From Caecitellus pseudoparvulus (lineage: Eukaryota > Bigyra: Bicosoecida): DNA of 64,000 bases. The position numbers were made by a program, and so were the translations under genes. Below are positions 11,908 to 23,145 of this stretch, piece by piece (the stretch's first letter is position 1; each line of letters begins with the position of its first letter). The notes under the pieces were generated by a model. The model saw nothing but the letters and a program-made list of their open reading frames with translations. It did no database searches and had not been told where the DNA came from. Where the stretch lies: the NCBI GenBank assembly GCA_965644315.1, contig CBFFRQ010000018.1:682001-746000 (forward strand), given 5' to 3'.

Positions 11908-12443
11908 GCTGTCGGTTTACAGAGACTGAGCGTCGGGCGTGGGCAACGAGGCACACACGTAGAGCCAGATGCAAAGCTGAGCAAAAGGGTGCCTGGTCTC
12001 GGCAGCCTGGTTCACCCCGGTAGCGAGTCCGAGGCAACCAGAGCTCAGCGCACGTGAAACGCTGTTCCGCACAGGTGTATTGCTTGGAGCATGCAGGTAA
12101 AAGGAAGGGCAAGAAGCTCAGAAAGGGGCAGGGAGGTTGGGTATGATGTGTTTGTTGGACCCATCTTGCTCCTTGGAACCTGCCAGCCAACGCCTTCGAG
12201 TGGCCCCTCACCAGGGGTGGCAGAGGCAGTGCTGGGCGGAGGCAAGCCAAGGGGCCCACGTTTCCCCGAGCCTGGCTGGCTCTCAAACACCAATGCAAAA
12301 AAAACACCAAGCCCCGCGAAAGTCTGTTGCTTCCATGTAGATGCTCTACTGGAAGGTGCGCCCAGTTTGTCCGTATCTGCGCCCGAGTGTTGTGGAGCAG
12401 GCGACGAGCGTTGAAGGCGCTGGCGTTTCATGTCCTGGGCAAG
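11908..12443. other. Divergent intergenic region, RRM gene / DYRK kinase
   Basis: These 536 bp lie between two divergent starts. I see no conserved coding segment and no clear promoter motif. An A8 run lies near 12297-12304. It presumably holds both promoters and 5' leaders. Confidence 0.4.
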
Positions 12444-14913
12444 ATGTCTCAGCCTTTGACTACCAATGTGCCGTCGGCGCAGCCGCGGTCACCGCCGAAC
12501 CAAGCACCACGCTCAAGCGCGGATCGTCCTGTGCGCAAGCTGACAGAGCAGCTGCTGGGGACGTATCGCTGCATCAATGAGGTGTACTACAAGTCAGTGG
12601 AGTGGCTCTCGCACTTGCGTTGCGCTGCCCACGCCGCACCCTGGCCCTGCTGCAGGAAGAAGAAGGAACGCATGAAAGAGCGGGAGGAAAAGAGGGAAGC
12701 AGAGTTCAACATCAGGGAGGGACAAGTGCTGCAGGGCAAGTACAGGGTGCAGACCCAACTGGGCAAGGGCTCTTTCGGGCAGGTGAGTGGACCAGAGCCC
12801 GAGGCACCCAAGCGCCACGCACTCCTGTCACATGCGCCGTGGATACTTGCAACCCTGCCATAGGTGATGAAAGCTGTAAACATACACACGGAAGAGAATG
12901 TCGCCATCAAAGTCATTCGCGCCAGGGCGAACTTCAGGTGGGTGGGGGATGCGGGCGTTTCGATGGCGTTGCGGGGCGAGCGTTACCCACGAAAGCTGCG
13001 AAGGGCCTTGCCAAGCATGCACGATCTGCGCTGTGCCTGCTCGCAGACTGCAAGCAAAGACTGAAATCATGCTCTTGGACTTGCTCCAGTCACTGGATGG
13101 CGATGACAAGTGGTGCATCGGTGAGCAAGCTTCCAGGCGCTGTGGCTGGGGTTCGCGCTTCAAACGCCCACTTCCTGCTTGCTTCGCAGTGCGCCTCAGG
13201 GAGCAGTTTGAGTGCGAGGGGCACACCTGCCTCGTTTTTGAACAGCTGTCTTTCAACCTGTATGAACTGCTGCACCGGACACGCTTCAACGGCGTGTCAT
13301 TGAACCTCGTGCGCAAGTTTGCACGTCAGCTGCTGAAAACCCTGGCCTTCTTGTCCTTGCCGGACGTGGACATCGTGCATTGCGACTTGAAGCCGGAGAA
13401 CATCTTGCTGCGTGTCTCCAATCGGTCTGCCCTGAAGGTCATCGACTTCGGCTCGTCTTGCAGGCGAACAGAGCCCATGTACGTGTACATCCAGTCCCGG
13501 TTTTACCGCTCCCCCGAGGTCATCCTGGGCTTGCCCTACGCTCAAGCCATCGACATGTGGAGCTTGGGGTGCATCTTAGTCGAGTTGCACGTCGGCACGC
13601 CTCTGTTTGCGGGGGAGGACGAGCACGACCAGCTCATTCGCTTCGTCGCACTGAAAGGCATGCCGCCGCAGTGGATGCTGGAGCGCGGCAAGAAGACTGC
13701 CAAGTTCTTCAACGTCTTCACGCCCCGAGTGTCCCCTCCCCCCGCTGTAGAGGACTCTGACCTCGTGCATCGCCGTGAGGCCGTGCGCGCTGCCAGGGCC
13801 GCTGCAGTTGCCCGGAGAGCTGCTCGAGCCCAGGCTGAGGGGTGGACTGGCTACGTCCAGGAGATGGCACCAGTGCATGAGAAGCCCGTGGAGGGCGGCA
13901 TGCCTGGCTCAAACGCGCCCCTGCCAGAGACTTCCGGAGACGACCGCAAGACGCCAGCGGTCAGCAAAGTGCCCATGAAGCGCGAGCATGACTGGCCGGC
14001 TGATGGCGTGCCCATCGAGTGTGTGTCGGACGAAGATGCAGGCGGGGACAGTGATGTGGAGGAGTGGGACTCATTGTCCTTCCCCGCCTCCGCGGCAGCC
14101 GCCGGCTCCGGCCCTGCAGCGCTGTCTGCCCAGGCACCCAGTGGCGGCACCCGCCCCACACCCCTGCCCGCCTCTGCATCGCTCAGTGCAGCCGACTCAG
14201 CATCTGGGGACGCCACTGGCAGCACAGGGGGCACTCCCCGCCTCCCTACGTCCAGTGCGCCTGAGTCGCCTGCCTGGCACCAGAGCCGCCCTGCCACCAC
14301 GGCTGGCGCGGAGGGTGGCAGTGCTGCGGCCGGCCCTACGCCTCAGCAGCGCAGACAGGCAGCGCACGCAGAGCGCATGAAGCGCCTCCGACGGCCGCAA
14401 ACAACTGCCCACCGAGGCATTCCGCAGTACCATCTGAAGCCCAGGCGCAAACCAAGCAGGCGCAGGTCCCACAGCTCCTCCCGCGTGCACACGTCGCTGT
14501 CCGAGCTGCTGGGCGTGCGCAGCGGCGGGCCTGGGGGGCGCCGAGCAGGGGAAGCTGAAGGGCACACGCAGTGGCACTACCAGCAGTTCATGGACATGAT
14601 CATGCGCATGCTGGAATTTGACCCCCATCTGCGCATGACCCCCATGCAGGCGCTGAACCACCCCTTCCTGCGAGAGGACAACCCGCCAGGCTGGGAGCAA
14701 AGCGCAGGAGGTGCTGCTGGGGCACCAGCAGCAACCGCTGCTGGTGGCGAGTCAGGAAGTGCAGCTACTTCCACTCCTGCCTCCTTCCCCCCGAAGGGGG
14801 GGGTGAGTGCGCCTGCATCAGCGAAGCCGGTGGGAGCAACGTCGGGAACTTCGGGGACAGCACCCGGGCAGGGGGGTGCCCCCCCCGTGGACCCCTCGGG
14901 CGGCCAAAGTTGA
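12444..14913 (+). CDS. DYRK-family dual-specificity protein kinase with a large C-lobe insertion
   Basis: CMGC kinase that autophosphorylates on tyrosine and phosphorylates substrates on Ser/Thr. Exons are 12444-12592, 12656-12782, 12864-12937, 13047-13120 and 13190-14913, giving 715 residues. All four introns (63, 81, 109, 69 bp) lie in the first 750 bp. The DYRK-box-like INEVYYK precedes the domain. Kinase motifs are GKGSFGQV, VAIKVI, HCDLKPENILL (near residue 204), DFGSSC, the activation-loop YIQSRFYRSPEV and AIDMWSLGCILVE. The CMGC-insert signature GGPGGRRAGE and RMLEFDPHLRMTPMQALNHPF appear near residue 587 onward. Between KTAKFFNVF and ELLGVRSGG lies an insertion of about 250 residues rich in Ala, Ser, Pro and Gly. 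The C-terminal tail is low complexity. DYRK rather than HIPK or PRP4 is supported by the SRFYRSPEV loop with YIQ and by GGPGGRRAGE. Confidence 0.95.
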
Positions 14914-15039
14914 TACATTGAGGAAGGGCCACCTCAAATTCATTTCATTGCAGCCTGACCGCGTGACCCTAGCTGCAGCAGGCAAAGCTTGCCGTTTCGC
15001 ACGTAACGCCAAGGGCAGCTTGTCTCCTTGCGTGGCGTG

Positions 15040-18000
15040 ATGGAGAGCGAACAGCGGGTGAACTATGAGCTGGAGATTACGATCATTGAAGGACGAGACT
15101 TCCCTCGGCACCGTCGAGGCGAAAGCATTGTCGTTCAGAGCACCTTCAATCACGACGTGAGACGCTGCCAACGCCATGTCAACGCCCAGCGCACCCCCAG
15201 GCACTCTCCTCGCCTGGCTCCGCCCTGCAGTTCCGTGAGACCAGCGCAGCAGTGACTGGCGAGCGCTCCCGCACAAATGACCCTTTCTGGCGGGACGGGG
15301 GCACGCTGCGGTGGCTGCTGTCCCCCACTGCTCTGAAGAAACTCAAAGCGTTTCAACCCACAGTGAAGCTGAATGTGCTGGCAAAGACGAGGCGAGCGGG
15401 AGCAGCACGGGACACAGACAAGTCTCTGGGCTTCGTTCTTTTAGACTTGCGGCGCCTGGAGCTCTCTCTCAGTGATAGTGTCTCAGCGTTCAGGGAGTGG
15501 AAGTCGCTGAACGGCAACAATCCGGGCCGGCTCCTGGTCCGGGCCCAGATGAATGCGCTTGCGCTTCCACAGCCGCACCCGACCGAAAGGCACACCCCCG
15601 CAGCCGTGCAATCGTCCGAAACGGGAGCTGGAGATGCTGCCCTGGCATGGGATGGTGCTGCAGTTCCTGCCATCGCCTCAACTGCCCGTGCTGAGCGCAA
15701 CACAGTGCTGCCCGATGCAGACGGCCGCATCATCATCGGGCCTGAGCATGACGCAGCTTTCATCATGGAGATAGAGGTCTCCAGTGTCGGCAACCTCCTC
15801 CCCAGCATGAGCCGCCGTACGGGGCAATTCTGGCTGTCCTTCAAGTTCCTGGGGCAGGTGGCCCAATCCGAGGTCTTCTCCGACACCGCCCGGCCACGCT
15901 TCCCACCGCTGCAAGCATCCTTCCCACTGCGATCCACCTTGCAGCACCTGCAAGACTTTCTGGATAGCCAGCCACCCCTCCAAGTATTCCTCTGCTCGCC
16001 TGGTGTGGCTTGGTGCGTCGCAGACCTGCAGCTGAGCAAGCTGCTGACAGAGGAGGATGTGCATGGGCCCAGCTTCGTCTCGGCGACGCTTGCTGGTGGA
16101 TTTGCGCTGCGCCCTCTGCACCCGCCAGAGCTGGCTGTGTCGTACGCACGCAGTGGTCAGCCTGAGCCGGGCGTCCTGCACGGGCGTGCTGTGCTTAGGC
16201 TTGAGAGCGACGAGCCAGCCAGCCCGCCAATGGCTCCCACCATGGAAATGCGGGCGCCCCCTACGCCACAGCGAGGCACACAGGACAGGCCGCAAGAAGA
16301 AGCATCTCCGCAGCCGGCTGCGGGGAGTCAGGACAGCGCCGATCCCCCCTCTCCCCGACGCGCTGCTCCGAGCCAGACACCTCCCCCCGTGCCTGCCGCG
16401 CGAGGGCCAAACGTAGTCGTCATTCCCCCGCAGCCAGTGCCTGTCACGCACTTCCCTACCCACACAGGCACGTTCATGACTGCGACAGGCGGCTCGCAAC
16501 TGTCCACTCTGCCTGCTCAGTCGCAGGGCTTGCCTGCCCCGACGCCGCTCCTGGCAACCCCAGCTGGCAGCACCGCCACCGGTGACACGCCGTCAGACTT
16601 GGGGATTGACATTCTGCAGCTCGCACTAGCACTGCCGCCCAACGTCGATGGGCTCATCCGGCAGGATGCAGGTGCCGCTGTCGAAGCACGAGCCCTGCAC
16701 TGCACCGCGGCACCAGGTCTGCTGGACCTGTGGGAGGGTGACGAGCCCAAGTCCTCTAGTCAGGTGTGGGTTGAGGTCAGCATCGGCTCCCGGGTCGCTT
16801 CGTTGACAGAGCCGTTAGTCGCTGAGTGGCAGGAGGACGGCAGCGCGTTCCGCATTCGACACGGGATGCCTGACAGCGAAGCAGGAGCGGCGTCTGGTGC
16901 TGCAGGGACGGGCCCCGCCCCGCTGTCCTGCTGGTTCCCCTGGAGTGTCGTTCATGAAGACGGTGGGGACACCCTTGTCGTTCGCATCTTGACCGTCCCC
17001 GATGGTGCGCCTGCTGAAGCTACCTCTGACACCCCCCACGCACACGTCCTTGCAGAGGGGACGGCCGGTGTGAGGGACATGCTGGGCGGCATGCCCCTGG
17101 ACATGCGCATGTACGCTCCAGGCCATTTGGACGCCTTGGAGGTAGGGGGCCTGCAATTGGCAGATGTGCAACCACTGGGGTGGCTGGCCTTGACAGCCCT
17201 GGACCGTCACGCTGCAGCCTCCTCGCCCGAGTGGAGTCCAGCTGAGACGACGGAGGGTGAGGCAGATGTTGCTGCGGAGGCCACTGTGACTGAGACAGCT
17301 GTGCGCAGTGATGTTGAGGCTGATGAAGCAGAGCGTGAAGCCACAGCTCAGCGGTCAGCTGCCGCTAGTGAATATGGAGGCATGGCACAAGCTTCGCCGC
17401 GCACAGCCACAAACAGCGATGGCAGTACTGCCAGCATGAGCCAGGCACAGTCGACGAGCAGGCCGCGCAGACGAGGGACAGCAAGCAGCACTGGCACAGG
17501 CGTCAAGCGCCGTAAGCGCAAGAATGTCTACGCGGGGGACCTGCGCAGGAGGCACTTTCGCCTGTCTGTGGAGCTGCGAGGTGTCAAGGGCTTGACGCAG
17601 CCTGCGAACGTGTATGCGACGGCTCCCTTCACGGGGTTTGCCTTTGCAACGGGCGCTGAGGACGACGATGATGGTGCTGGGGTGCTTGTGGCAGCTACAG
17701 GGACTGGGACGTTGGAGAGCGGCCGCCCGGTCGTGCCCAGCAGCACAGCCGCCGCGCCCGTCATCCGCACACACCCACCCACCCGCACTGCGCCTCATTC
17801 TGAAGTGCTGCTGACCAATGGCTTCCGCTACTTTGAGTTTGGGGCGACGGGCGCCGCGCTGACTCACACGCTGCAGCAAGGCGGGGAAAGCGCGGAGCCT
17901 GGAACGCTGCCAGTTACGGTGCTGCACCGAGACACCAAGCGCTACACCGACGACGTCCGGCTGGGAGTCGCAGCAGTTCCCATGGGCAGTGTGTTGTCGG

Positions 18001-19718
18001 CGCCGTGCTACTTTAGGTGCCCCTTCACCCATCGCACGTTCTCGTCACGGGCGGGCTATGACAAGCACATTACCGGCCTGAAGGCTGCGCAAGAACCTGG
18101 TGCCCCTGGAGCCCGGCTGGGCCTGGCTGGTGGGCGGCGGAAGGCCGGCCGTGGGGGCATCAAGTGGGACACTCCTCCCATCATGTTGCGCACCGTGGAC
18201 AAGTTCTTCCCCTTACTGGCTTGGGGGGGCGATGTGCACGAACAGCAGCAGGGGGCTGGGCCAGACGGCGACAGCGAAGCGTGGGGCGCTGCTGGTCGCA
18301 CAGGGGGAGCCCCGGTGGGCGCTCCGGGTGACCGAGTGCACGTGGCTGGGCATGTCCGTGTGAGGGTGTACCTTGAGGACTTTGGTGACATCGGCGACGG
18401 GCCTCTGCGGGGTGCCAGCGTGGCTGGCGTCGGGACATCGGCGGGGGCCCCCCCTGGCGCACTCATGCACGGCAGCGGTGGCCCCACCCCCCAGCAAGGC
18501 AAGGGCATGGCTGCCGCGGTGGAGCACTTGCTTGGGTGGGAAGCTGGGGCATCGCCTGCGGGCGGCATTGCACTGCACGACACCCGACAACCTGCAGATG
18601 CCACGGCAGGAGGAAGCACCTCACCCTTCGGCGCGTACATGGATGCCGTGTCCTTCTACGCCCTGCCGAGATCCCTGCAGGCACTTGCCCTGCGAACGCT
18701 GCAGCGCTGGCGCGAAGAAGCCGAAGAGGCGTGGATTGCAGACTTGAAAGAGAAGGAGCGGGCGGCACGTGCAGAGTGGCAGGCCAGCTTTGATGCTCGG
18801 GATGCAGACCGGGCAGCAGAGGTGGCCGCCCTCGCGAAGCAGTACCGCGCCCTGGAAGCCCAACTCAAGCGTGCCATCACCAAGGCGGAACGGCAGGCGC
18901 TGCAGACGGAAGCTGCCGCTGCTGCTTCAGCGGCACAGCTGGATGCTGACAGGCGGGAGTTGGCAGAGCGGGGTGCGCGCATGGCAGATGAGTTCAAGGC
19001 CAAGGCTGCCGCTGAGAAAGGCAAGCGTGACGTGCTGCAAGAACGCATCAATGCCCTACAGGATGAGGTAGCTCGGGAGCGTGAGAACGCACAGAGGGTC
19101 ATGCGGGAGTTCCAGGAGTACAGAGCGGCACAGGTGGACACGCCGGAGGCGGTGCTGCGGGACCGCATCTCAGCTCTGGAGGGAGAACGCGTGGCTCTGA
19201 CGCGGGAAGTGCAGAGCGAAAAGGCCGCAGCCAAGGACGCACGCGCTTCTGCGGCCACGCTGCGAGCCCAGATGTACCGCCTGGCCCGTGAGCTGCAGCG
19301 CAGCCGGGAGAAGGAACGCGCTGCTGCCGAGGCTGACTTGGAGAAGCTCAGAGTGGAGTACCTGGCCCGAGAAGAACGGTATGTGCTGGCTGACGAGCGC
19401 CAGCAGCTGCGCAGCATTCATGATCGCCTGGCACAGCTGCGCCGAGCAGAAGCCAACTTGTCCTCGGGGGAGGATGCGCACGGAGCACAGGTTGCAAGGG
19501 ACAGCGATGCCGCGGGCGCACATGCGAGAGAGGTGGCAGCTCTGCCTGACACGGGCATCTCCAGCTCTTTGCCTGTGTCGCAGGTGCCCGACAGTGACAG
19601 CGCGCTGGATGCCAGTGCGGCGTCAGCCGCCAGTTTCGCGTCAGACCTGCCTTCCCCTTCCCCAGCGACGCCAGTGCCCTCCCCCCACCCTGCCTCAGTG
19701 CACAGCCACACCGATTGA
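15040..19718 (+). CDS. CEP120-like centriole protein (C2 domains plus coiled coil)
   Basis: Probable orthologue of CEP120, needed for centriole elongation and basal-body assembly (Uni2 in Chlamydomonas is the relative I know of). Exons are 15040-15156 and 15231-19718, with a 74-bp intron, giving 1,534 residues. The N-terminal C2 starts at once (ELEITIIEGRDFPRH) and continues with DPFWRDGG and GFVLLDLRRLELS. A second C2-like region begins near residue 209 (IMEIEVSSVGNLLPSM, then FWLSFKFLGQV). A third begins near residue 805 (HFRLSVELRGVKGL) and runs to RVRVYLEDFGD. Residues of roughly 1195-1460 form a long coiled coil rich in Glu, Arg and Ala. The order of three C2 regions then a C-terminal coiled coil matches CEP120. 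The protein is longer than the human one because of Pro/Ala/Ser-rich linkers. The upstream in-frame TTG was rejected as the start. Confidence 0.85.
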
Positions 19719-19858
19719 GGGACAGTGGACGGGGCTCGACAGAAATGATATTGCGACGTATATGACCACCGCACTCCCAGAGTTGGCCTGAACGCCTGCC
19801 TTTGGCGGCTGGGCGCAAGCAACGCGAGCTTGCTTCTCCCGCCTGACGAAATCCCGCC

Positions 19859-20833
19859 ATGGCGGTTGTCGCAGTAGTGGAGGTGGAGGCAGGCCCAGCG
19901 AAGGGCCTCTCCCTCACTGTCACAGGGGGAGCTCCAGTTGATGTAGGGCGCGACAAGAGCATGCCTGGCTGCCTCCGGGATCAGACCATCTCCAGGCGAC
20001 ACGGTGAGACCTCGCTCGTGCCTCATGTTTGCTCTTGCGCTGGGCTTGTCCCTCGCTGCTGTCTCCGCTGGCCGTGCCCCGCGCTTTTTGTACATTTGTG
20101 GTGGCACCTGTGGTGCTGCAAGTGAATTGGCGCGGCTTGCCTATCCGGCTTGATCACCCTGGTCTGAGGGGAGGCGGTGTGATGGTGCACATGTCAGCGT
20201 TTCAACCTTCCCTCCCTCGCTGCGCTCCGGCACCGGGGCCTGGCATCGCTACTTCGGCACGGGCCATGCCGCACACACCTTCTACCCTGCAGAGGTGTGG
20301 GGCAGGGCTCGGCCTTGTGTCTGCAGCTGTGCGAAGGAGGGAGTTCGACCGTGCCGTGCTGTGTAGGAAGCGAAACGCCCTGCCAACACACCCTCTGCCC
20401 CCGGTGCCCGGCTTTGCACCGCCCTCCCGCGCCCGTCCCAGGCATCTTCACGGTTAATATTGAAGGCGAGCTGAAGTACACGGACAGCAGCCGCAATGGC
20501 ACGTGGTATGTCAAGAACGGCGACAAGCAGCCCACAGCAACTCTGAAGGAGAGCTCTCAAATCATGCAGAAGGGGGACGCGCTCCTGCTCGGCCACACGT
20601 GCATCCGTGTCAAGAGCATTTCTCGGGAAGCTGCCCGGTCCTCGACACCCACTGGGCCCTCCGTCGGCGTGCCAGCCTCTGCCGCGGCTGCAGGGCCGAC
20701 CCTCAGAACTGGCATTGACGACGGCAAAGCCAAGCGTGTGTACGACCACCCCTTCACCCGACTCTTCCGTGAAGCATCGGCCGGCAAGGCCTTGTTTCTG
20801 GCGGCCACCGCGGATCACACGCAGCACGGCTGA
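19859..20833 (+). CDS. Small FHA-domain protein
   Basis: Phosphothreonine-peptide binding domain protein of 178 residues. Exons are 19859-20003 and 20442-20833. FHA features in order are GLSLTV, VGRDKSM (the conserved GR), the core ISRRHG split by the intron, then DSSRNGTWYVKNG (the SxNGT motif) and GDALLLGHTCIRV. The splice joins RRH and GIFTVNIEG in phase. After the domain there is a Ser/Pro/Ala linker and a C-terminal DHPFTRLFREASAGKALF segment that I do not recognise. Nothing else tells its partner. It lies between CEP120-like and other plus-strand genes, 140 bp after the former. The 438-bp intron is several times longer than others in the window. Confidence 0.8.
20004..20441 (+). other. 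Unusually long intron (438 bp) in the FHA gene
   Basis: Begins GTGAGA and ends CCCAG. Other introns here are mostly 63-132 bp. I see several internal GT and AG sites that could define an alternative exon, but no segment with clear FHA similarity and no convincing snoRNA boxes. Confidence 0.6.
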
Positions 20834-21178
20834 CGTCTGCACCGCACCAGCAGCAAACTGTGCCCTGAAACCCAGCAACTTTTTGGGCACGCCTCCCGGC
20901 AAGCCAAGCCCTGGAGCGCTGACCAGGCGCGCTCGGCATGCTTGACTTCACTGCATTGGTGCTGTGTACCCTGTGGCTGCCTGCTGGCTCAATACATGCG
21001 TGTGCACGCCGCCGTGTCTCTGTCTGGGTACCGTCGCACAGGAAGAGGCACGCTCGGGACACATTCCCGAAGGCCGGTGAGCACGACAAGGCGGGACACT
21101 CGACTGCCGAATCGAATTTGCTGTGGACTTGTAGTGGCTGGCACCTGGGCTGTCAGTGTAGCGGCCATACCTCCAGCC
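20834..21178. other. Intergenic region, FHA gene / VOC-like gene
   Basis: 345 bp between two plus-strand genes. A TGCATT (20952-20957) lies about 120 bp after the FHA stop and may be part of its 3' end. The downstream frame is open back to 20942 but has no family signal before 21179. Confidence 0.4.
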
Positions 21179-22714
21179 ATGGCTGCGCTCGCGCGGAAAT
21201 TGGTTTCCCCCTCCGCCACACACCGACAGCTGGCACGATGGATACATTCAATGGGCGGGACGGGGGGCAGTATGTTCGACCGCATTGATCACTTGTCTGT
21301 TTATGCAGACGATCGGCGCCCCCTGGTGCACTTCCTTGTGGAAGGCCTGGGAATGCAGCCAATGGTTCCACCCACGACATACCACTTCGGACACGAAGAC
21401 ACGCCATTTCGACTGGAGCTGCTGCACGCTGGCAGTGGCATGGGTCTAGAGGTGTACACTGACCCCGACTTGCAGTCTTGGAGGCAGTACTTCCGGCGCA
21501 ACCCCGGCACAGTCGTGAATGTGGGGCTGCAGCCAGCTGGCTTGAGCTTGGATCGGGCAGCCTCCCTCATGCTGCGGCACTCCATGAAGGCTTCGCCGCC
21601 TGTAGCGTACCACTTCACTGACGCACAGCGTGCAGAGGATGCCCTCTTGCCCCGCTGGCTGCACAAGAAGATGCCCTTCCAGATGGGAGATGCCTTGCAC
21701 ATGGCCGAAGAGGGCGTCAAGTGGGCCTCTCGCACCCAAGACCTGCCGCAGCTGACCTACTTCTACGCGGTGCAGTGGCACAAGGACTGGGTGGGGCACC
21801 CGGCCGCCGTGCGAAGTCGCATGACAGCGCTGCCATTCGGCCCCCTGGGCATCACCGCCTGCAACCGTGTCTTTTGGAGCGTGCCTTGGGAGGAGAACGA
21901 ACTCATGAAGTTGGGCGACCAAATGCGGCGCTTCTTGACGCCAGTGTCGCAGCCGGCCACGCACGAGCTTGCCATCCACTTCCCAGAGGGGCCGGAGCTG
22001 TACGTGGTGGCGGAGGCGGACCCCGCCCGCCACCAGCTGCTGGGGAGAGTGCAAGGGTGGGAGCTTGCAGTCACTGCCGACCTGGCGACTGTCTTGCAGG
22101 TGCTGGAGAACAACTCCCTCAGCGTGGCTGGGCCCTGCTCGCCCGAGGAGTGGCGTGCCGCGGAGCCATCGGCACGCCTGTGCGTGGACCTCTCCCCTGT
22201 GGGCGGGCACGGACTCACGCTGCACCTAGTCCCAGCCAAGCCCCGACAACGCCGCCTCGCCTTGGCTGCAGCAGCGTACGGCAGGGTGGCTGGGCGATTG
22301 GGCAGCACTGCTGCCTCCCAGCAGCAACTCCCCCCCCCCATTGACGACAGGGAGGGGCCTGTCGGCGCACTCGTAGCTCGGAGCCAGGACCCCGTGCCAG
22401 GGACAGTGCCACACGCTGCCAGCAGTGTGCAGCATGCTGTGCAGCTGTCCGTGTCGGGGGCTGTGCCTGCCCTTCCAGCGGGTGCGCTGGCAGCAGGAGC
22501 TCCCTCCATAGCTGCGGCCACAGCGCCAGCACAATTCGCGCCGCCACCCTCGCTCACAGTAGCGGCCCGCACTGGCAGTGCGAACAGCCTGACGCCTGGG
22601 GGGCGCATGGGCAAGGCTGTCCGCTACAACGACAGGCGCCCTGTCAAGCCGGCCCCCGAGCCGGAAGCCCCTCGATCCTGGCTGCAGGAGCTGTGGCACT
22701 GGCAGCGCCTGTGA
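21179..22714 (+). CDS. VOC/glyoxalase-fold-like protein, probably mitochondrial
   Basis: Single exon, 511 residues from the chosen ATG. The N terminus MAALARKLVSPSATHR is presequence-like. Near residue 31 FDRIDHLSVYADD starts a stretch resembling a vicinal-oxygen-chelate half-domain (HLSV, then FRLELLHAGSGMGLEVYTD). Further on there is a second region (HELAIHFPEGPELYVVAE) with a similar strand pattern, so two VOC-like modules are possible. Residues after about 370 are low complexity rich in Ala, Pro, Gln and Ser. Metal ligands are not certain, so I do not assign a reaction. The frame is open upstream to 20942 without an ATG I prefer. Confidence is fair that this is a gene and modest for the fold. 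Confidence 0.6.
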   Translation: MAALARKLVSPSATHRQLARWIHSMGGTGGSMFDRIDHLSVYADDRRPLVHFLVEGLGMQPMVPPTTYHFGHEDTPFRLELLHAGSGMGLEVYTDPDLQSWRQYFRRNPGTVVNVGLQPAGLSLDRAASLMLRHSMKASPPVAYHFTDAQRAEDALLPRWLHKKMPFQMGDALHMAEEGVKWASRTQDLPQLTYFYAVQWHKDWVGHPAAVRSRMTALPFGPLGITACNRVFWSVPWEENELMKLGDQMRRFLTPVSQPATHELAIHFPEGPELYVVAEADPARHQLLGRVQGWELAVTADLATVLQVLENNSLSVAGPCSPEEWRAAEPSARLCVDLSPVGGHGLTLHLVPAKPRQRRLALAAAAYGRVAGRLGSTAASQQQLPPPIDDREGPVGALVARSQDPVPGTVPHAASSVQHAVQLSVSGAVPALPAGALAAGAPSIAAATAPAQFAPPPSLTVAARTGSANSLTPGGRMGKAVRYNDRRPVKPAPEPEAPRSWLQELWHWQRL

Positions 22715-23145
22715 CCACGCACAATTCACACAGGAAACGCGATGTGTCAACACTGGCACTATTTCTAGAGCAACAGGTGGCGCGTGCCCCCACGCCCCTT
22801 CTGGGAGATCCCACAACCAACAAAGCTGCACGCGCTCGCTGCAGGGACCTGGCTGTGCGGAGGGAAAGCTGCCCCGTCACGAGACTGCGCGCGCTGTCGT
22901 GGAGCTGAGGGCACATGGCGGGGCGGCTCCCATTTTACAACGCCTTGCACAAGCTCTTCCTGGCCTTCTGTCACCATGGTGCGTGCCAGGCCTCCGCTTG
23001 TGCAGAAGGCAGGGTGGGCTGAGCGTACCGGAAAGGATGCGCGGCTTGATCCCTGGCGGGCACGCTGCCCGCGCGCCTTTCACTGCCCTCATTCGGCCCA
23101 CCTGCAGGAACAAATAGGCAAGCCTCTGCTCGGGCGCTGACAACG
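22715..23145. other. Intergenic region, VOC-like gene / TPPP-like gene
   Basis: 431 bp between two plus-strand genes. I see no coding segment, RNA gene or strong motif. It should carry the 3' end of the first and the promoter of the second. Confidence 0.4.
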
